57,714 nt of DNA from Methanobacterium sp. UBA410 (lineage in GTDB: Archaea; Methanobacteriota; Methanobacteria; Methanobacteriales; Methanobacteriaceae), in the NCBI GenBank assembly GCA_002498385.1, contig DAHH01000004.1, positions 58,489 to 116,202 on the forward strand, written 5' to 3'. Shown in pieces: positions 1-9,096 of the stretch; position 1 is the first letter of the stretch, and each line of letters opens with the position of its first letter. The notes beneath the pieces were generated by a model that saw only the letters and a program-made list of their open reading frames with translations, had not been told where the DNA came from and ran no database searches. Made by a program: the position numbers and the translations under genes.

Positions 1-119
1 TATGGCCTTATTAAATAAAATATAATCTACTAAAATCTGTATAAACCTACTGAAAAATAATATGAACTTATTGAGACAATTAAAAGTTTTATTAGAACGA
101 AAAGAAACAATATTAAACT

Positions 120-160
120 AACTAAAAGTATTAAACTAACTAAAAAAAGAATAGTTAAGG
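120..160 (-). terminator. Oligo-T terminator after the histone gene
   Basis: Read on the minus strand, the region just past the histone stop has successive T runs (seven, then four, then several) without a strong hairpin. This is typical of archaeal intrinsic termination. A TAGTTAGTTTAATA unit is also duplicated here. Confidence 0.45.
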
Positions 161-163
161 GAC

Positions 164-367
164 TTAGCGTCCTTTAACTGCCATTTCTATGTCAGATGCT
201 TTGATTGTTTTTCTTCCAGCGTGTTTTGCAAGTTTAACAGCCTGTGAGGAAATTTCTTCACCCTTTTCCTCTAATACTTTTGCTAGAGCGGCTCTAGCGT
301 CGTCACTTACTCTTTCTGCACCTGCATTTTTTATTATTCTTCCTATTGGAGCAACTGGTAATTCCAT
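164..367 (-). CDS. Archaeal histone (HMf/HMt family)
   Basis: This 67-residue protein is an archaeal histone that dimerises and wraps DNA. It begins MELPVAPIGRI, carries GAERVSDDAR between helix 1 and helix 2, and ends with the RKTIKASDIEMAVKGR helix-3 segment. That is one histone fold with almost no tails, the usual length for the family. The frame stays open upstream for 13 more codons, but the ATG at 367 has a GAGGTGG site just upstream (372-378) and gives the canonical N-terminus, so I chose it. It is a single gene with its own TATA-like element (about 419-432). A T-rich minus-strand stretch after the stop is the likely terminator. Family assignment is very secure. Confidence 0.97.
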   Translation of the reverse strand: MELPVAPIGRIIKNAGAERVSDDARAALAKVLEEKGEEISSQAVKLAKHAGRKTIKASDIEMAVKGR

Positions 368-728
368 CTTTAACCACCTCATTTTTGTATATTTGTTACT
401 ATACACTGTGGTTGTACTGGCATATATATTTATCGTTTTTTTTGGGTTTTTTTTGGTGATCTATATGATTTTTAGTCATGGCATCGTGATTTATATCATC
501 CTGAGACACCCATGACAAATCGTGTGGTATTTGGACACTCAAAAAAAAATTAAGATATAGAGATAGTTCAGATTTACCTGAAAAAAATATGAAGAATTGT
601 CTGAAAGTTATTCAAAAATTATTAAAAAGTAACCCTAAAAATAATAATAATATAAAACTTAAAAATAATAATATAAAAAATAATAAAAAAATGGAAGGAG
701 TATGTAGGAAGAAATATATAAAAAATCC
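368..728. other. Spacer between histone and thrC
   Basis: The left part holds the histone promoter. Bases 460-545 are less AT-rich than the flanks but form no tRNA-like or clear C/D-box structure. Bases 590-725 are an A-rich tract with repeated AATAAT/ATAAAA units that would read as T-runs downstream of thrC, a plausible terminator zone. I see no gene. Confidence 0.5.
415..436 (-). promoter_or_regulatory. Probable TATA box of the histone gene
   Basis: On the minus strand an AT-rich block reading ATAAATATATATG lies about 55-65 bp before the histone start, preceded by purine-rich sequence that could serve as BRE. With the normal 25-bp TATA-to-start spacing this predicts a leader of about 30 nt. 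Seen by eye only. Confidence 0.5.
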
Positions 729-1928
729 TTATTTACTGCTAATAATGCGTGAAAGTGCATTGATATCTGCTTCAACTTCAACGGGCTTTTCACATGCATT
801 TATGGCAGTGTTAGGATCCTTTAACAGGTGTCCTGTTACAACGCACACCACCTGTTCACCCTTGTCTATTGAACCAGTTTCAACGAGCTTTTTGAGGCCT
901 GCAATTGATGCTGCAGATGCTGGTTCAACACCAATTCCCTCGGTTCTTGCAAGGAGTTTCTGTGCACTCAGGATTTCGTCATCTGTAACTGTTTCAGCAA
1001 GCCCGTCGGATTCGTATATTGCGCGAAGAGCTTTGGTTGCACTCACAGGTGCACCGATCCTTATGGCTGTTGCAACTGTCTCAGGATTTTCAACTGGTAC
1101 TATCTCCTTTTTTTTGTCGCGTACAGCGTGAGCTATTGGTGCTGCACCCTCTGCCTGGATACCAGTCATCCTTGGAAGGTCCTTGATGAAACCGGCTTCA
1201 TGGAACTCCTTCACTCCCTTCCAGATTGCAGATATGTTACCTGCATTTCCAACTGGCAGTATTATTCTATCCGGGGATTTCCATCCAAGATCATCCACTA
1301 TCTCAAATCCAATTGATTTTTGTCCCTCAAGTCGGAAGGGGTTTATGGAGTTTAGAAGGTAAAGTTTACCCTCAAGTGCGAGGCCTGTTACGGCTTCAAG
1401 TGCCTCGTCAAAGTTTCCCTTTATGGATATAACCTTTGCTCCGTGGAACATTGCCTGTGCGAGCTTTCCAAGTGCCACTTTTCCGGATGGTAAAAGTACT
1501 ATGCACTTCATTCCAGCCCTTGCTGCGTAGGCTGCAAGCGATGCTGATGTGTTTCCTGTTGATGCGCATCCAACTGTACTGACTCCAAGTTCTGTGGCCT
1601 TTGTTATTCCAATACTCATTCCTCTATCTTTGAAGCTACCGGTTGGGTTTGATCCTTCTACTTTAACGTAAAGGTCCACTCCAAGTTTGTCTCCAAGTTT
1701 CTGGCATTTACAAAAGGGTGTTCCTCCTTCCTGGAGGCTTACAATTTTTGACTCGTCAACTGGCATGAACTCCTTGTACTTCCACATGGTTGACTTTCTA
1801 CACTCAAAAACGTCCTTTGAAACATCTGGTCTGAGGGGTTCCACCTCTAATACTGAACCACATTCTTTGCAGTTGTATATTATCTCATTTAAATCGTATT
1901 CTGCGCCGCAGGATATACATCTTATCAT
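729..1928 (-). CDS. thrC: Threonine synthase
   Basis: Threonine synthase converts O-phosphohomoserine to threonine with PLP, the last step of threonine synthesis. The 399-residue protein opens with a zinc-ribbon-like CxxC pair (C4/C7 and C20/C23), as in many archaeal enzymes. The PLP lysine lies in GSFKDRG (K100) and the phosphate-binding GNAGN loop at about 227-231. Length fits the short archaeal class. The ATG at 1928 directly gives the CxxC element. It stands alone: the histone lies downstream and a 368-bp spacer upstream. Diaminopropionate lyase-like and cysteate synthase paralogues share the fold, but the N-terminal ribbon and motifs favour ThrC. Confidence 0.93.
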   Translation of the reverse strand: MIRCISCGAEYDLNEIIYNCKECGSVLEVEPLRPDVSKDVFECRKSTMWKYKEFMPVDESKIVSLQEGGTPFCKCQKLGDKLGVDLYVKVEGSNPTGSFKDRGMSIGITKATELGVSTVGCASTGNTSASLAAYAARAGMKCIVLLPSGKVALGKLAQAMFHGAKVISIKGNFDEALEAVTGLALEGKLYLLNSINPFRLEGQKSIGFEIVDDLGWKSPDRIILPVGNAGNISAIWKGVKEFHEAGFIKDLPRMTGIQAEGAAPIAHAVRDKKKEIVPVENPETVATAIRIGAPVSATKALRAIYESDGLAETVTDDEILSAQKLLARTEGIGVEPASAASIAGLKKLVETGSIDKGEQVVCVVTGHLLKDPNTAINACEKPVEVEADINALSRIISSK

Positions 1929-2296
1929 GATTTTTCACCTTATTTATCTTAAATATTCATTTTTTTTAATTCCGTGCAAGTTCCCTATTGTTTCCCATTT
2001 AAAAGTTTTATCCAATTAAGTTTATCTAGTTAAATTAGGGATGAATATCTGGATCATGGATCTCGATCGTTAGGTACCATAAATTACTTTTTTAATCCTT
2101 AACCAATTTTCTTAATCAGTTTAACCTTTTGGTTTAATAATATAAAAATATGGGAGTTGTAAAATGAGAAAAGCTTTGAGTTTTCAAGCTTGTTATCTAA
2201 GTCTTAATTATTCAAAATCTTTTAAGTTATTCAAAGGAATTCAAAAGAAAATAAGGGGTATTGCCTAAAAGAAGAGGTAATGTCCGTATTAATTGT
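1929..2296. other. Spacer between thrC and the SpoIIM-like gene
   Basis: AT-rich DNA. The part next to 1929 must hold the thrC promoter; T/A-rich candidates occur at about 1940-1970 but none is decisive. A slightly GC-richer patch at about 2038-2085 contains the overlapping words GGATCATGGATC and CGATCG. I found no ORF with a credible start and no RNA gene. Confidence 0.4.
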
Positions 2297-2932
2297 TTAT
2301 AGCACACTTCTAATGTACATACCCCATGGGATGCTCAGGTTGGCCTCAATAAAGGCCGCAATAATGAGCAGCACCACTGCAATTGCAAATAATTTAACTG
2401 AATCCCAGAATTCATCTGCATTTATTTCAATAATATATCTTAACTGTTTTAGGAAGGGTAAATCTGATTCAATGTTTAAAGAGTCTTTTATAATATGTAG
2501 AACGAAGCTTCCAAGTCTGAATCCTGCAGTTGCAGCTATTAAGATGCCCAGGATCTCAGGGATTCCATGGGGTATTGTGAATATTATAAAATCTCCCAGA
2601 GGATATCTTGCAGCTGCATATCCCAGTAATGCACCGTTTATGATGATGTAGATGGAGGTAAATAATCCCAGCACCAGACCTCCTCCGTAGATCAGGAAGG
2701 CAACTCTGATGTTGTTTAAGAATATTGAGGATGTTGTGAGCTTCAACTCTCCCTCTGTTAATCTTTTTTTAAGGCTTCCAAGTACTGCACCCATAACTGT
2801 GTCTAAATATCCTGCAAAAGCATAACCTGCAAACATGGATACCAGGAACATTAAAGTGGCAATTATAAAGAAAGTTTCATTCCTTTTGTAAAGTCCACCA
2901 AAAAAACCATCGTGTTTACTTTTTTTCATCAT
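2297..2932 (-). CDS. SpoIIM/DUF95-family integral membrane protein
   Basis: A 211-residue membrane protein with a short charged N-terminus followed by about five hydrophobic segments (near 20-43, 75-105, 115-140 and 180-205). The loop motif PHGIPEI at roughly 118-124 is the hallmark of the SpoIIM (DUF95) family. Archaeal members are widespread and mostly uncharacterised; the name comes from a Bacillus engulfment protein and does not imply sporulation here. It is preceded by 227 bp of spacer and followed by 368 bp, so it is probably monocistronic. Family call is good; function unknown. Confidence 0.82.
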   Translation of the reverse strand: MMKKSKHDGFFGGLYKRNETFFIIATLMFLVSMFAGYAFAGYLDTVMGAVLGSLKKRLTEGELKLTTSSIFLNNIRVAFLIYGGGLVLGLFTSIYIIINGALLGYAAARYPLGDFIIFTIPHGIPEILGILIAATAGFRLGSFVLHIIKDSLNIESDLPFLKQLRYIIEINADEFWDSVKLFAIAVVLLIIAAFIEANLSIPWGMYIRSVL

Positions 2933-3159
2933 TCAAATCCCTTCCAACACTTTATCACCATTTTTAGTCAAAATATTAACCCAGTTCATGATCTGATCCA
3001 TTGGCAGGATCTGATGCGATGACTGAGATTTTAGGATATTAAGATTTTAGGATAATTTAAGCATACTTTAATGAAATCCAATTAAATGATCTTGAATTTA
3101 TGAAAAATGATCTCGAACTTATAATTCTATAATTCTGATGATTTTAATGGCTCATGTAA

Positions 3160-4257
3160 TTAATCTTTACTTAAAACCTTTTCTGCAAGGTCCTTTGCTC
3201 TTTCCCTTTTGATTACAAAGTCTTCAAAAAACTTCCTCATTAAACCTGATGTTCTGGCTTTGCATTCACCACACATGGTTGTACCGTTTTTACAGTTGGT
3301 GTAGATCTCCTCAAGTTCTTTGTCTGACTCCACCAGGTGGTAAAGCAGCATTTCGTAAACAGAGCAGTTTTCTGGAATTCCTCCGAGTTTTTTCTGTTCA
3401 TCCAGACTTTCCCTTCCACCTGTTTTAGCGGTTTTAACCTTCTTTTCAGCCACTTCAGGAGAGTCACTCAAAAATATGGCAGTTTTTGGCTTACTGCTGG
3501 ACATTTTATCCCCTGTAAGTCCTGTTATGAAGCGGTGGTAAGTTGAGGAAGGTGTTATGAAGTTGAACCTGGATTTGAAACGTTCTGCAATGTCCCTTGT
3601 GAGTCTTATATGGGGGTCCTGGTCTGGTCCCACAGGTACAACTGTTGGTTTGGGCCCGCCACACTCTTCAAGTTGGGGGTGTAATATATCTGCAACCTGC
3701 ACCAGCGGTACGTAGAGATGTGATATGTTTGTGGAACCATTGAATCCATATATGGCTTTCATTTCATTCAGATTAACCCTTCGTCCAAGTAGGTATGCAA
3801 GGTTCTGCACCATCTTGTTTTCTGATTGAAGATAAACGTGAACATTCTTTTTTTTGAAATCGAGGCCCAGAGCTATGTAGTTGGTTATGTACTCCGAGAT
3901 TGCAAGCTTCCTTGAATCTTCAAATTCAACTCCCCTTGCAGAGTAGGACTCAAGGTCTGCAATTGGAATGTAAATATCTGCACCTTTTTTCTGGTACCAC
4001 ACAAGCTGGTCAACGATCATTTTATGACCAATGTGCATTTTTCCACTGGGCATCATTCCAGTTGCAACTGCAAAGTCCAAGCCTTTCCTCATGGCTTTTA
4101 CAATTCTTCCGTAGTCCCTCTGTCCAAATATTATTCCCCTTTTCATCAGTATGTGGGGGTCTTCAATATCATTCAGCATGTCTTTGAATGGTTTTATTCC
4201 AAACTGTTCTACTAGATTTTCATAGTCTATAACAGCCGAACTCCATGGATCTATCAA
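3160..4257 (-). CDS. trpS: Tryptophanyl-tRNA synthetase
   Basis: Class I aminoacyl-tRNA synthetase charging tRNA-Trp. Of 365 residues, the HIGH signature appears as MHIGH (74-78) and the KMSKS signature as KMSSS (251-255), the archaeal/eukaryal form. A CGECK element near 329-333 in the anticodon-binding half, with another nearby Cys, may bind metal. Length fits archaeal TrpRS. The start ATG at 4257 gives MIDPWSSAVIDY, a typical archaeal N-terminus. The gene sits alone between two spacers. TyrRS is the main relative but lacks this N-terminal region. Confidence 0.95.
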   Translation of the reverse strand: MIDPWSSAVIDYENLVEQFGIKPFKDMLNDIEDPHILMKRGIIFGQRDYGRIVKAMRKGLDFAVATGMMPSGKMHIGHKMIVDQLVWYQKKGADIYIPIADLESYSARGVEFEDSRKLAISEYITNYIALGLDFKKKNVHVYLQSENKMVQNLAYLLGRRVNLNEMKAIYGFNGSTNISHLYVPLVQVADILHPQLEECGGPKPTVVPVGPDQDPHIRLTRDIAERFKSRFNFITPSSTYHRFITGLTGDKMSSSKPKTAIFLSDSPEVAEKKVKTAKTGGRESLDEQKKLGGIPENCSVYEMLLYHLVESDKELEEIYTNCKNGTTMCGECKARTSGLMRKFFEDFVIKRERAKDLAEKVLSKD

Positions 4258-4885
4258 TGAATCACCCTAAAATTGTTTATTTTTTTGTATCACTGCTTCT
4301 AAATATCAATATTTCTAAATATCAATGCTTCTAAAGTTGTTGAGTGTCTGAAACTTCTTGAGTGTATGAAACTGTCAATATGGTTGCTATTAACATGTGT
4401 TGCTATTAAAATTTTATTTTATAAGTTTCATCTTACAGGTTAATTTTATAAGTTTCATTTTACAGGTTAAAATTTTAAGATTTTTAAGATAAATTTTCCA
4501 TTATATGACTAATTTTTTTTATTTGTGGCTAAATATCTTTATTTGTGGCTAAATATCTTTTATTATGTAAAATAAAAGCTTTAAAATAGGTTCCTACCGA
4601 CTAATTGACATGATTTCAGTTAATTTAATTTTCAGGTCATGACTTTTAGATTCTTATCCTGAAGTTATATGATTAATTATTTATTAATTAATAAGATTTT
4701 AGGTGTGTCTTAATATTATTTCTGTATTCCTGTGTATATTTCTGTATTCCTGTGTATAGATACTTATAACAAATAATGAGCCCTTTAACTTTTAATACAT
4801 TGTTTGTTCATGTGTTCTATCATCTGTATATATTTCATTTATTTGATACTTCACTTACCCGTAATTCAGGTTTCTGTCTGGTAAA
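4258..4885. repeat. 628-bp gene-free spacer built of short tandem duplications
   Basis: No ORF or RNA gene is visible. The spacer contains at least five independent short direct duplications. Around 4297-4334 a CTAAATATCAAT unit occurs three times. Near 4420-4470 ATTTTATAAGTTTCAT..TTACAGGTTA is doubled. At about 4521-4562 ATTTGTGGCTAAATATCTTT is doubled. At about 4717-4759 ATTTCTGTATTCCTGTGTAT is doubled. TTGAGTGT..TGAAAC is doubled near 4338-4372. The pattern suggests repeated slippage-type duplication. The trpS promoter should lie near 4270-4330. Confidence 0.7.
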
Positions 4886-5389
4886 TTAGGGGCGTGTCCA
4901 TTCCATGTTGTAGTAGGTAATGTCATTTTCCTCATCAACAACGGCAAATAAAAGTTTTTTGTTCACTCCATGGGCCACTCTTACGTAGCTGGATAGATCA
5001 AACATGTTGATGGTGTATTTTTCAGGTGCAACCTTTACAAGGTAGTGTGAATGTCCTTCACCTGGGGATTTTCCCCTTTCGTACAACCTGAAATCTGAAC
5101 CGTATTTAAAACCTGTTTTAACAATGTAACCTCTGTTTCTAAGGTCTCGAAATACTATGTAACTGGTAAAAAGGTTTTTTTCCCGGATCAATTGGAACAT
5201 GTCCTCCAGGGAAAGTTCTTCACCTTCCTTCAGGATTTCTAACTTATCTTTTTCCATTAAAAAAAGCGCTTCAGTTAATGAGAGTTGCAGTCCCTCTTCA
5301 GTCATGTTACCGTAATGGCTTTTATCATGAAGCTTTGTCCCTTTAATGTCCTTTACTATTACTACATCTCCTGATAATTCTGAATTCAT
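4886..5389 (-). CDS. endA: tRNA-splicing endonuclease
   Basis: Cleaves the bulge-helix-bulge at tRNA (and rRNA) exon-intron junctions. The 167-residue size matches the homotetrameric archaeal type (one catalytic plus N-terminal domain). The catalytic triad is visible: Tyr103 in LYERGKSPG, His113 in GHSHYLV, and a Lys at 144/145 in GVNKKLLFAVVDEE. The start ATG at 5389 has a GAGGCAGG site upstream. The gene ends next to the duplicated spacer and is separated by 187 bp from hxlB, so it is probably transcribed alone. Confidence 0.93.
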   Translation of the reverse strand: MNSELSGDVVIVKDIKGTKLHDKSHYGNMTEEGLQLSLTEALFLMEKDKLEILKEGEELSLEDMFQLIREKNLFTSYIVFRDLRNRGYIVKTGFKYGSDFRLYERGKSPGEGHSHYLVKVAPEKYTINMFDLSSYVRVAHGVNKKLLFAVVDEENDITYYNMEWTRP

Positions 5390-5576
5390 TTTTAAACCTG
5401 CCTCATTTGAAATAATCCTAGTTTTTTAATATTTTATAAGATTAATAAAAGAAATGATTTTAGGAGTTTAAATGTGTTTTTCTAACTATTAATACCTTTT
5501 CAGCTGTAGCACCAGATTTGGGCTTATTACCCATTTTTTCTGACCATACTCCTTTATCGTCACTACTTTATCTTTA

Positions 5577-6161
5577 CTACTCTATCGTGGCATGTCTACT
5601 TCTTAAATCAACTTCTTTTTTACCTAAACGTGCCATAAATTCTGCTATAAGTCCATCTAAAAATAGATGTGTGGTATCTTCAAAAAGAGTTCCCATTGGT
5701 GTTAAATTATCATATTTACCCTTTAAAACATTGGATTTATAATGTTTCCATGGTTCTTTTGTTTTGCTTTTAATGTTAACAACAGTATCAACAGTTTTAG
5801 CCAATGTTGATGATGTGTTGGCAGTTATACCTACAACTGTTGCCCCACTTTCTTTTGATGTTTCAGCTGCCATTGTAACAGCTTTGGTTTCGCCCGAACC
5901 TGATATTGCAATGAGACAGTCAACTTCATTTATTGCAGGTGTTGTAACATCCCCAACAACGTGCACCTCAAATCCAAGGTGCATGAGTCGCATTGCAAAG
6001 GCTTTACCCATAAGTTCAGACCTTCCACTGCCAACTATAAATACAGATTTGGCATCTAAAATAGAATTTATCATACTGTTGACTTGTTCTTCATCCAACT
6101 GGTCTATGACTTTTAGAGCATGCTTTGCTATATTTCTAGCTGCAGTTTTTACGTACTCCAT
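5577..6161 (-). CDS. hxlB: 6-phospho-3-hexuloisomerase (SIS domain)
   Basis: Interconverts 6-phospho-3-hexulose and fructose 6-phosphate. In archaea lacking a full pentose phosphate pathway this enzyme and hexulose-phosphate synthase make ribulose 5-phosphate by the reverse ribulose-monophosphate route. The 194-residue protein is a single SIS domain with VGSGRSELMGKAFAMRL (43-59) and ISGSGET (86-92) sugar-phosphate loops; the C-terminal RHATIE tail matches the family. No hexulose-phosphate synthase gene lies next to it. Just 20 bp upstream lies the sugar isomerase-like gene, so the two probably form an operon. A generic SIS protein is the alternative, less likely given the close fit. Confidence 0.88.
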   Translation of the reverse strand: MEYVKTAARNIAKHALKVIDQLDEEQVNSMINSILDAKSVFIVGSGRSELMGKAFAMRLMHLGFEVHVVGDVTTPAINEVDCLIAISGSGETKAVTMAAETSKESGATVVGITANTSSTLAKTVDTVVNIKSKTKEPWKHYKSNVLKGKYDNLTPMGTLFEDTTHLFLDGLIAEFMARLGKKEVDLRSRHATIE

Positions 6162-6181
6162 TTTAAACCCTTAACCCTTTT

Positions 6182-6934
6182 TTAGTTTTTTAGAAGCATC
6201 TTAAGGTAATCAAGACTCTCTGTTACTTCCTGGGGACTTTTAACTTCCACAACCAGAATATCATTGTAATTTGATTTTTTAATATTTTTAAAGAGTTTTT
6301 CAAAGTTTATGTTGGCACTTCCAAGTGCGTTGTGGTTGTCAAAGGATCCATCATTGTCGCTGAGGTGTATGTGTCTTATGAGCTTTGATTTAAACATATC
6401 ATCAGCAGAAATGCCCATGTTGTTTGCATGACCAACATCCAGGGTTATGTAGGCATCAACTTCATTTGCAATTTCTTCAAGCTCGTTTAAATTTCTGCAG
6501 AACAGTCCATTGATGTTGGGCATGTTTTCGATGCACATTCTGACACCGCAGTCCTCGGCGTACTTGGAACATTCCCTTAAGGCATTGATGTTGTACTCCC
6601 TGATCTTATCAGGAAATTTGTCCCCAAGAATAGGCATGGAACCCGGATGCACAACAACCGTTGGTTCAAGCTCAGAGGCCATATCGATGGATTGTTTCAC
6701 TTGAGAAATTGATGACTCCCTTATTGCCTTGTTGTGGGATGCAATGTTAATATCTGAAAGTGGAGCGTGAACACTTATCTTTATATTATAAGAATCAATG
6801 ATTTCATGACTTATTGAATCATAGGGATACTCATTTATCACTTCACAGTATTCCAAGCCCTTATCTTCAAGGCAGGTAAGAATTGAATCGAAAGGTTTGG
6901 GGTACAGTGCAAGGGTTGATACACTTATTTTCAT
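6182..6934 (-). CDS. Xylose isomerase-like TIM-barrel protein (AP endonuclease family 2 fold)
   Basis: 250 residues of the sugar phosphate isomerase/epimerase superfamily. Metal-binding type motifs are present: SVHAPLSD near 54-61, VVHPG near 95-99, ENMPNI near 136-141, LDVGHAN near 164-170, IHLSDNDG near 189-196 and a C-terminal VVEVKS. Such proteins act on sugars or on abasic-site DNA (endonuclease IV); the length and the HLSDNDG motif favour a sugar-related role. The start at 6934 has a GAGGCG site upstream. It lies 20 bp upstream of hxlB, probably in one transcript, which hints at sugar-phosphate metabolism. The substrate cannot be read from sequence. Confidence 0.75.
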   Translation of the reverse strand: MKISVSTLALYPKPFDSILTCLEDKGLEYCEVINEYPYDSISHEIIDSYNIKISVHAPLSDINIASHNKAIRESSISQVKQSIDMASELEPTVVVHPGSMPILGDKFPDKIREYNINALRECSKYAEDCGVRMCIENMPNINGLFCRNLNELEEIANEVDAYITLDVGHANNMGISADDMFKSKLIRHIHLSDNDGSFDNHNALGSANINFEKLFKNIKKSNYNDILVVEVKSPQEVTESLDYLKMLLKN

Positions 6935-7272
6935 TTAAACGCCTCTGCTGTCTTTTAATATATTTAAATTAATTCCTTCAATGTACTTCTCATTGTCCAA
7001 CAATGTTTATTTTATCATTTTGTTAACTTTACTTTCCTGTTTACTTGAATCTTCATTACACTTTATTTGAATCTCCAATTATTTATTTTACCTTAGATCT
7101 CATTAATTTTAATATCCATAAGTTTTAGACAAGTCCAGCAACTTATAATTTTCAATAATCTTCTGATCCAGTAACTCAGTTGAATTTTTAATTTCTTGGT
7201 TTATCAATAACTTGAAAGGGGATAATGTTTTAAAAAGAAAAAAAATTAGGGGAATTCGTGTTGAATTTACAA
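6935..7272. other. Spacer upstream of the sugar isomerase-like gene
   Basis: AT-rich, no ORF. The promoter for 6934 should lie at about 6960-7000. The part beside 7272 is T/A-rich in the orientation expected for termination after the PIN/KH gene (AAAAAGAAAAAAAA block near 7231-7246 reads as T runs on the minus strand). Confidence 0.4.
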
Positions 7273-9096
7273 TTATTCAGTTCTAATCCGTGCATTTATG
7301 GATATATTATTTTCTAAAGCATTTATTAAAATATTTGCAAGTTCTATATCTTTTTTCACTTTTATGGTGCCCTTTTTACCAACAGTGGCTGTGAAGAGGT
7401 ATTCATCATCCACCAGAATATCAAATGGTGTACCCACACTATCCTTCCCGAACATCAATACCACGTAGTTTCCGGACAGTTCAGCTTTAATTGGAAACAC
7501 GTCCTTTGACACTTCAACATTGAGTGGTTCCACCCCTATGCTTATGCCTATGCGTTTTTCAACTTCATCTATGGTTTTTCCCTTTTTACCTATGAGTTGA
7601 GGAATGAGTTTTTCATCTATCCAAACTGTTGCACGCTTTTCAGACTGCATGCTAACCTTAACATGAGCATCAGGAATTCTCCGTTTGATTTCCTTTACGA
7701 TCTCCCTTTCTGCAATTTTCTGGATGGGAGATTTTTCAAAGCTGGTTTTTGCAACATCCATTACTATGGTCTGCTCCCCATAGGTGTATATTTCATGGAC
7801 GATTTCTCCTGTTTCAAAGTTCTTCACCTCTATAACAGGCCTTGAGAGATCCGCCTCCAGCATGCCTGTTGGAACCTTCACAGTTAACTCTATGTCATAG
7901 ATAGCTGCAACACGGCCTTCATTTATGAATATGGTCGTGTCAACGATAGAGGGTATCATTCCAAGCTCCACCCGGCTTATAATTCTCTGAATGGCATCTA
8001 TTGGTCTTGTGGAGTGGACAACACCGATCATTCCCACACCTGCAAGCCTCATATCTGCAAATATTCTGAAATCCCGGGTTTTACGCAGCTCATCATATAT
8101 GGTGTAATCCGGACGTACAAGAAGAAGAATATCTGCTGTTTTTGCCATATCACCCTCAAGAGGAGCATACTGGGTTATTTCATCCCCCACCTGCAGGTCG
8201 CGGGGAGATTCCATGGTTTTAACAACTGCACCAAGGTCTTTACTGTAAAAATCTGCCACTGCCTGGGCAAATGTGGTTTTACCTGCACCTGGCGGACCTG
8301 CAATTAGTATACCCTTTGCGCTGTTTCTCAATCTGTCCATGAGCTTGTCAGGAAGCTTGTAGTCGTCAATTGAAACCTTTGCAACGGGCCTTACAACGGT
8401 TATTTCAATTCCATCTGAAAATGGAGGTCTTGCAATTGATATACGGTACTCCCTGAACTGGATGACAGTTGCACCATCCATTTCTATTTCTATGAAACTT
8501 TTAAAGTCACTTTTTGCCCTTTCTATGATTTCTCTGGCCATTTTTTCAATTTCAATGCGTTTAAGTCGTTTTGATCCTACCCTGACCAGTTTTATGTTTC
8601 CAGGTGTTCCCTTTTTTGCCATTGGCACAACGTTTTCCTTGAGATGGATGGACATGGTGTGCCTGTCAAAGAACTTTCCAACCTCAAGATCTCTGTAACC
8701 AACCATTTCCTGCTTTAGATAGATGGCATCAAGACCCTGAGCCTCTGCAACTTCCCTCTGGATTTTGTCACTTGTTATGAGGGTTGCACCGTATTTTCTG
8801 GCAGTGTTCCTTATCATTGCATCGATTTCTCCACCCCTTGCAAGTGATATCTCCTCAAGGGTGGGTCTCCTTCCAATATAGGTCAATGAAATTTTACCTT
8901 CCCTGCACAACTTTTGAAGTTCTTTAAGTTCCTCTAGTCCATTAAAACCTGTTTCTCGCCCTTTATTTGCCTGATTCTCCAATTCAGATACAACTGCTTC
9001 CGGGATTATCACCTCGCACCCCTTGTACTTTTCATCCTCGATTATTCTCGTGATCCTACCATCCACAATCACACTTGTATCCGGAACTATCTTCAT
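7273..9096 (-). CDS. PIN domain / PilT-type ATPase / KH domain protein (COG1855 type)
   Basis: A 607-residue three-part archaeal protein. Residues 1-130 are a PIN nuclease-like domain beginning IVPDTSVIVDGRI with further acidic residues (D92, D110). Residues 230-420 are a type II/IV secretion-like ATPase with Walker A GPPGAGKTT at 267-275 and acidic Walker B-like sites. Near 498-517 is a KH-type RNA-binding motif (LIGKKGKTIDEVEKRIG), followed by a small C-terminal barrel. The architecture points to RNA metabolism driven by ATP; the physiological role is not established to my knowledge. Start ATG 9096 has a GGAGAGAAG site and abuts the hisI stop, so it is the third gene of the hisS-hisI operon. 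Confidence 0.88.
   Translation of the reverse strand: MKIVPDTSVIVDGRITRIIEDEKYKGCEVIIPEAVVSELENQANKGRETGFNGLEELKELQKLCREGKISLTYIGRRPTLEEISLARGGEIDAMIRNTARKYGATLITSDKIQREVAEAQGLDAIYLKQEMVGYRDLEVGKFFDRHTMSIHLKENVVPMAKKGTPGNIKLVRVGSKRLKRIEIEKMAREIIERAKSDFKSFIEIEMDGATVIQFREYRISIARPPFSDGIEITVVRPVAKVSIDDYKLPDKLMDRLRNSAKGILIAGPPGAGKTTFAQAVADFYSKDLGAVVKTMESPRDLQVGDEITQYAPLEGDMAKTADILLLVRPDYTIYDELRKTRDFRIFADMRLAGVGMIGVVHSTRPIDAIQRIISRVELGMIPSIVDTTIFINEGRVAAIYDIELTVKVPTGMLEADLSRPVIEVKNFETGEIVHEIYTYGEQTIVMDVAKTSFEKSPIQKIAEREIVKEIKRRIPDAHVKVSMQSEKRATVWIDEKLIPQLIGKKGKTIDEVEKRIGISIGVEPLNVEVSKDVFPIKAELSGNYVVLMFGKDSVGTPFDILVDDEYLFTATVGKKGTIKVKKDIELANILINALENNISINARIRTE

Noticed and set aside
471..545. Possible C/D-box sRNA upstream of the histone gene
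   Set aside because: Weak GTGATCT/GTGATTT words and one CTGA are present, but the C box is degenerate and no paired D'/C' boxes or terminal stem can be drawn.
589..1131. Long plus-strand open frame opposite thrC
   Set aside because: It is antisense to the threonine synthase gene and its product has no recognisable domain; the minus-strand gene explains its openness.
4258..4885. tRNA or other stable RNA in the long trpS spacer
   Set aside because: Composition is uniformly AT-rich with no GC-rich cloverleaf; only short duplications are present.
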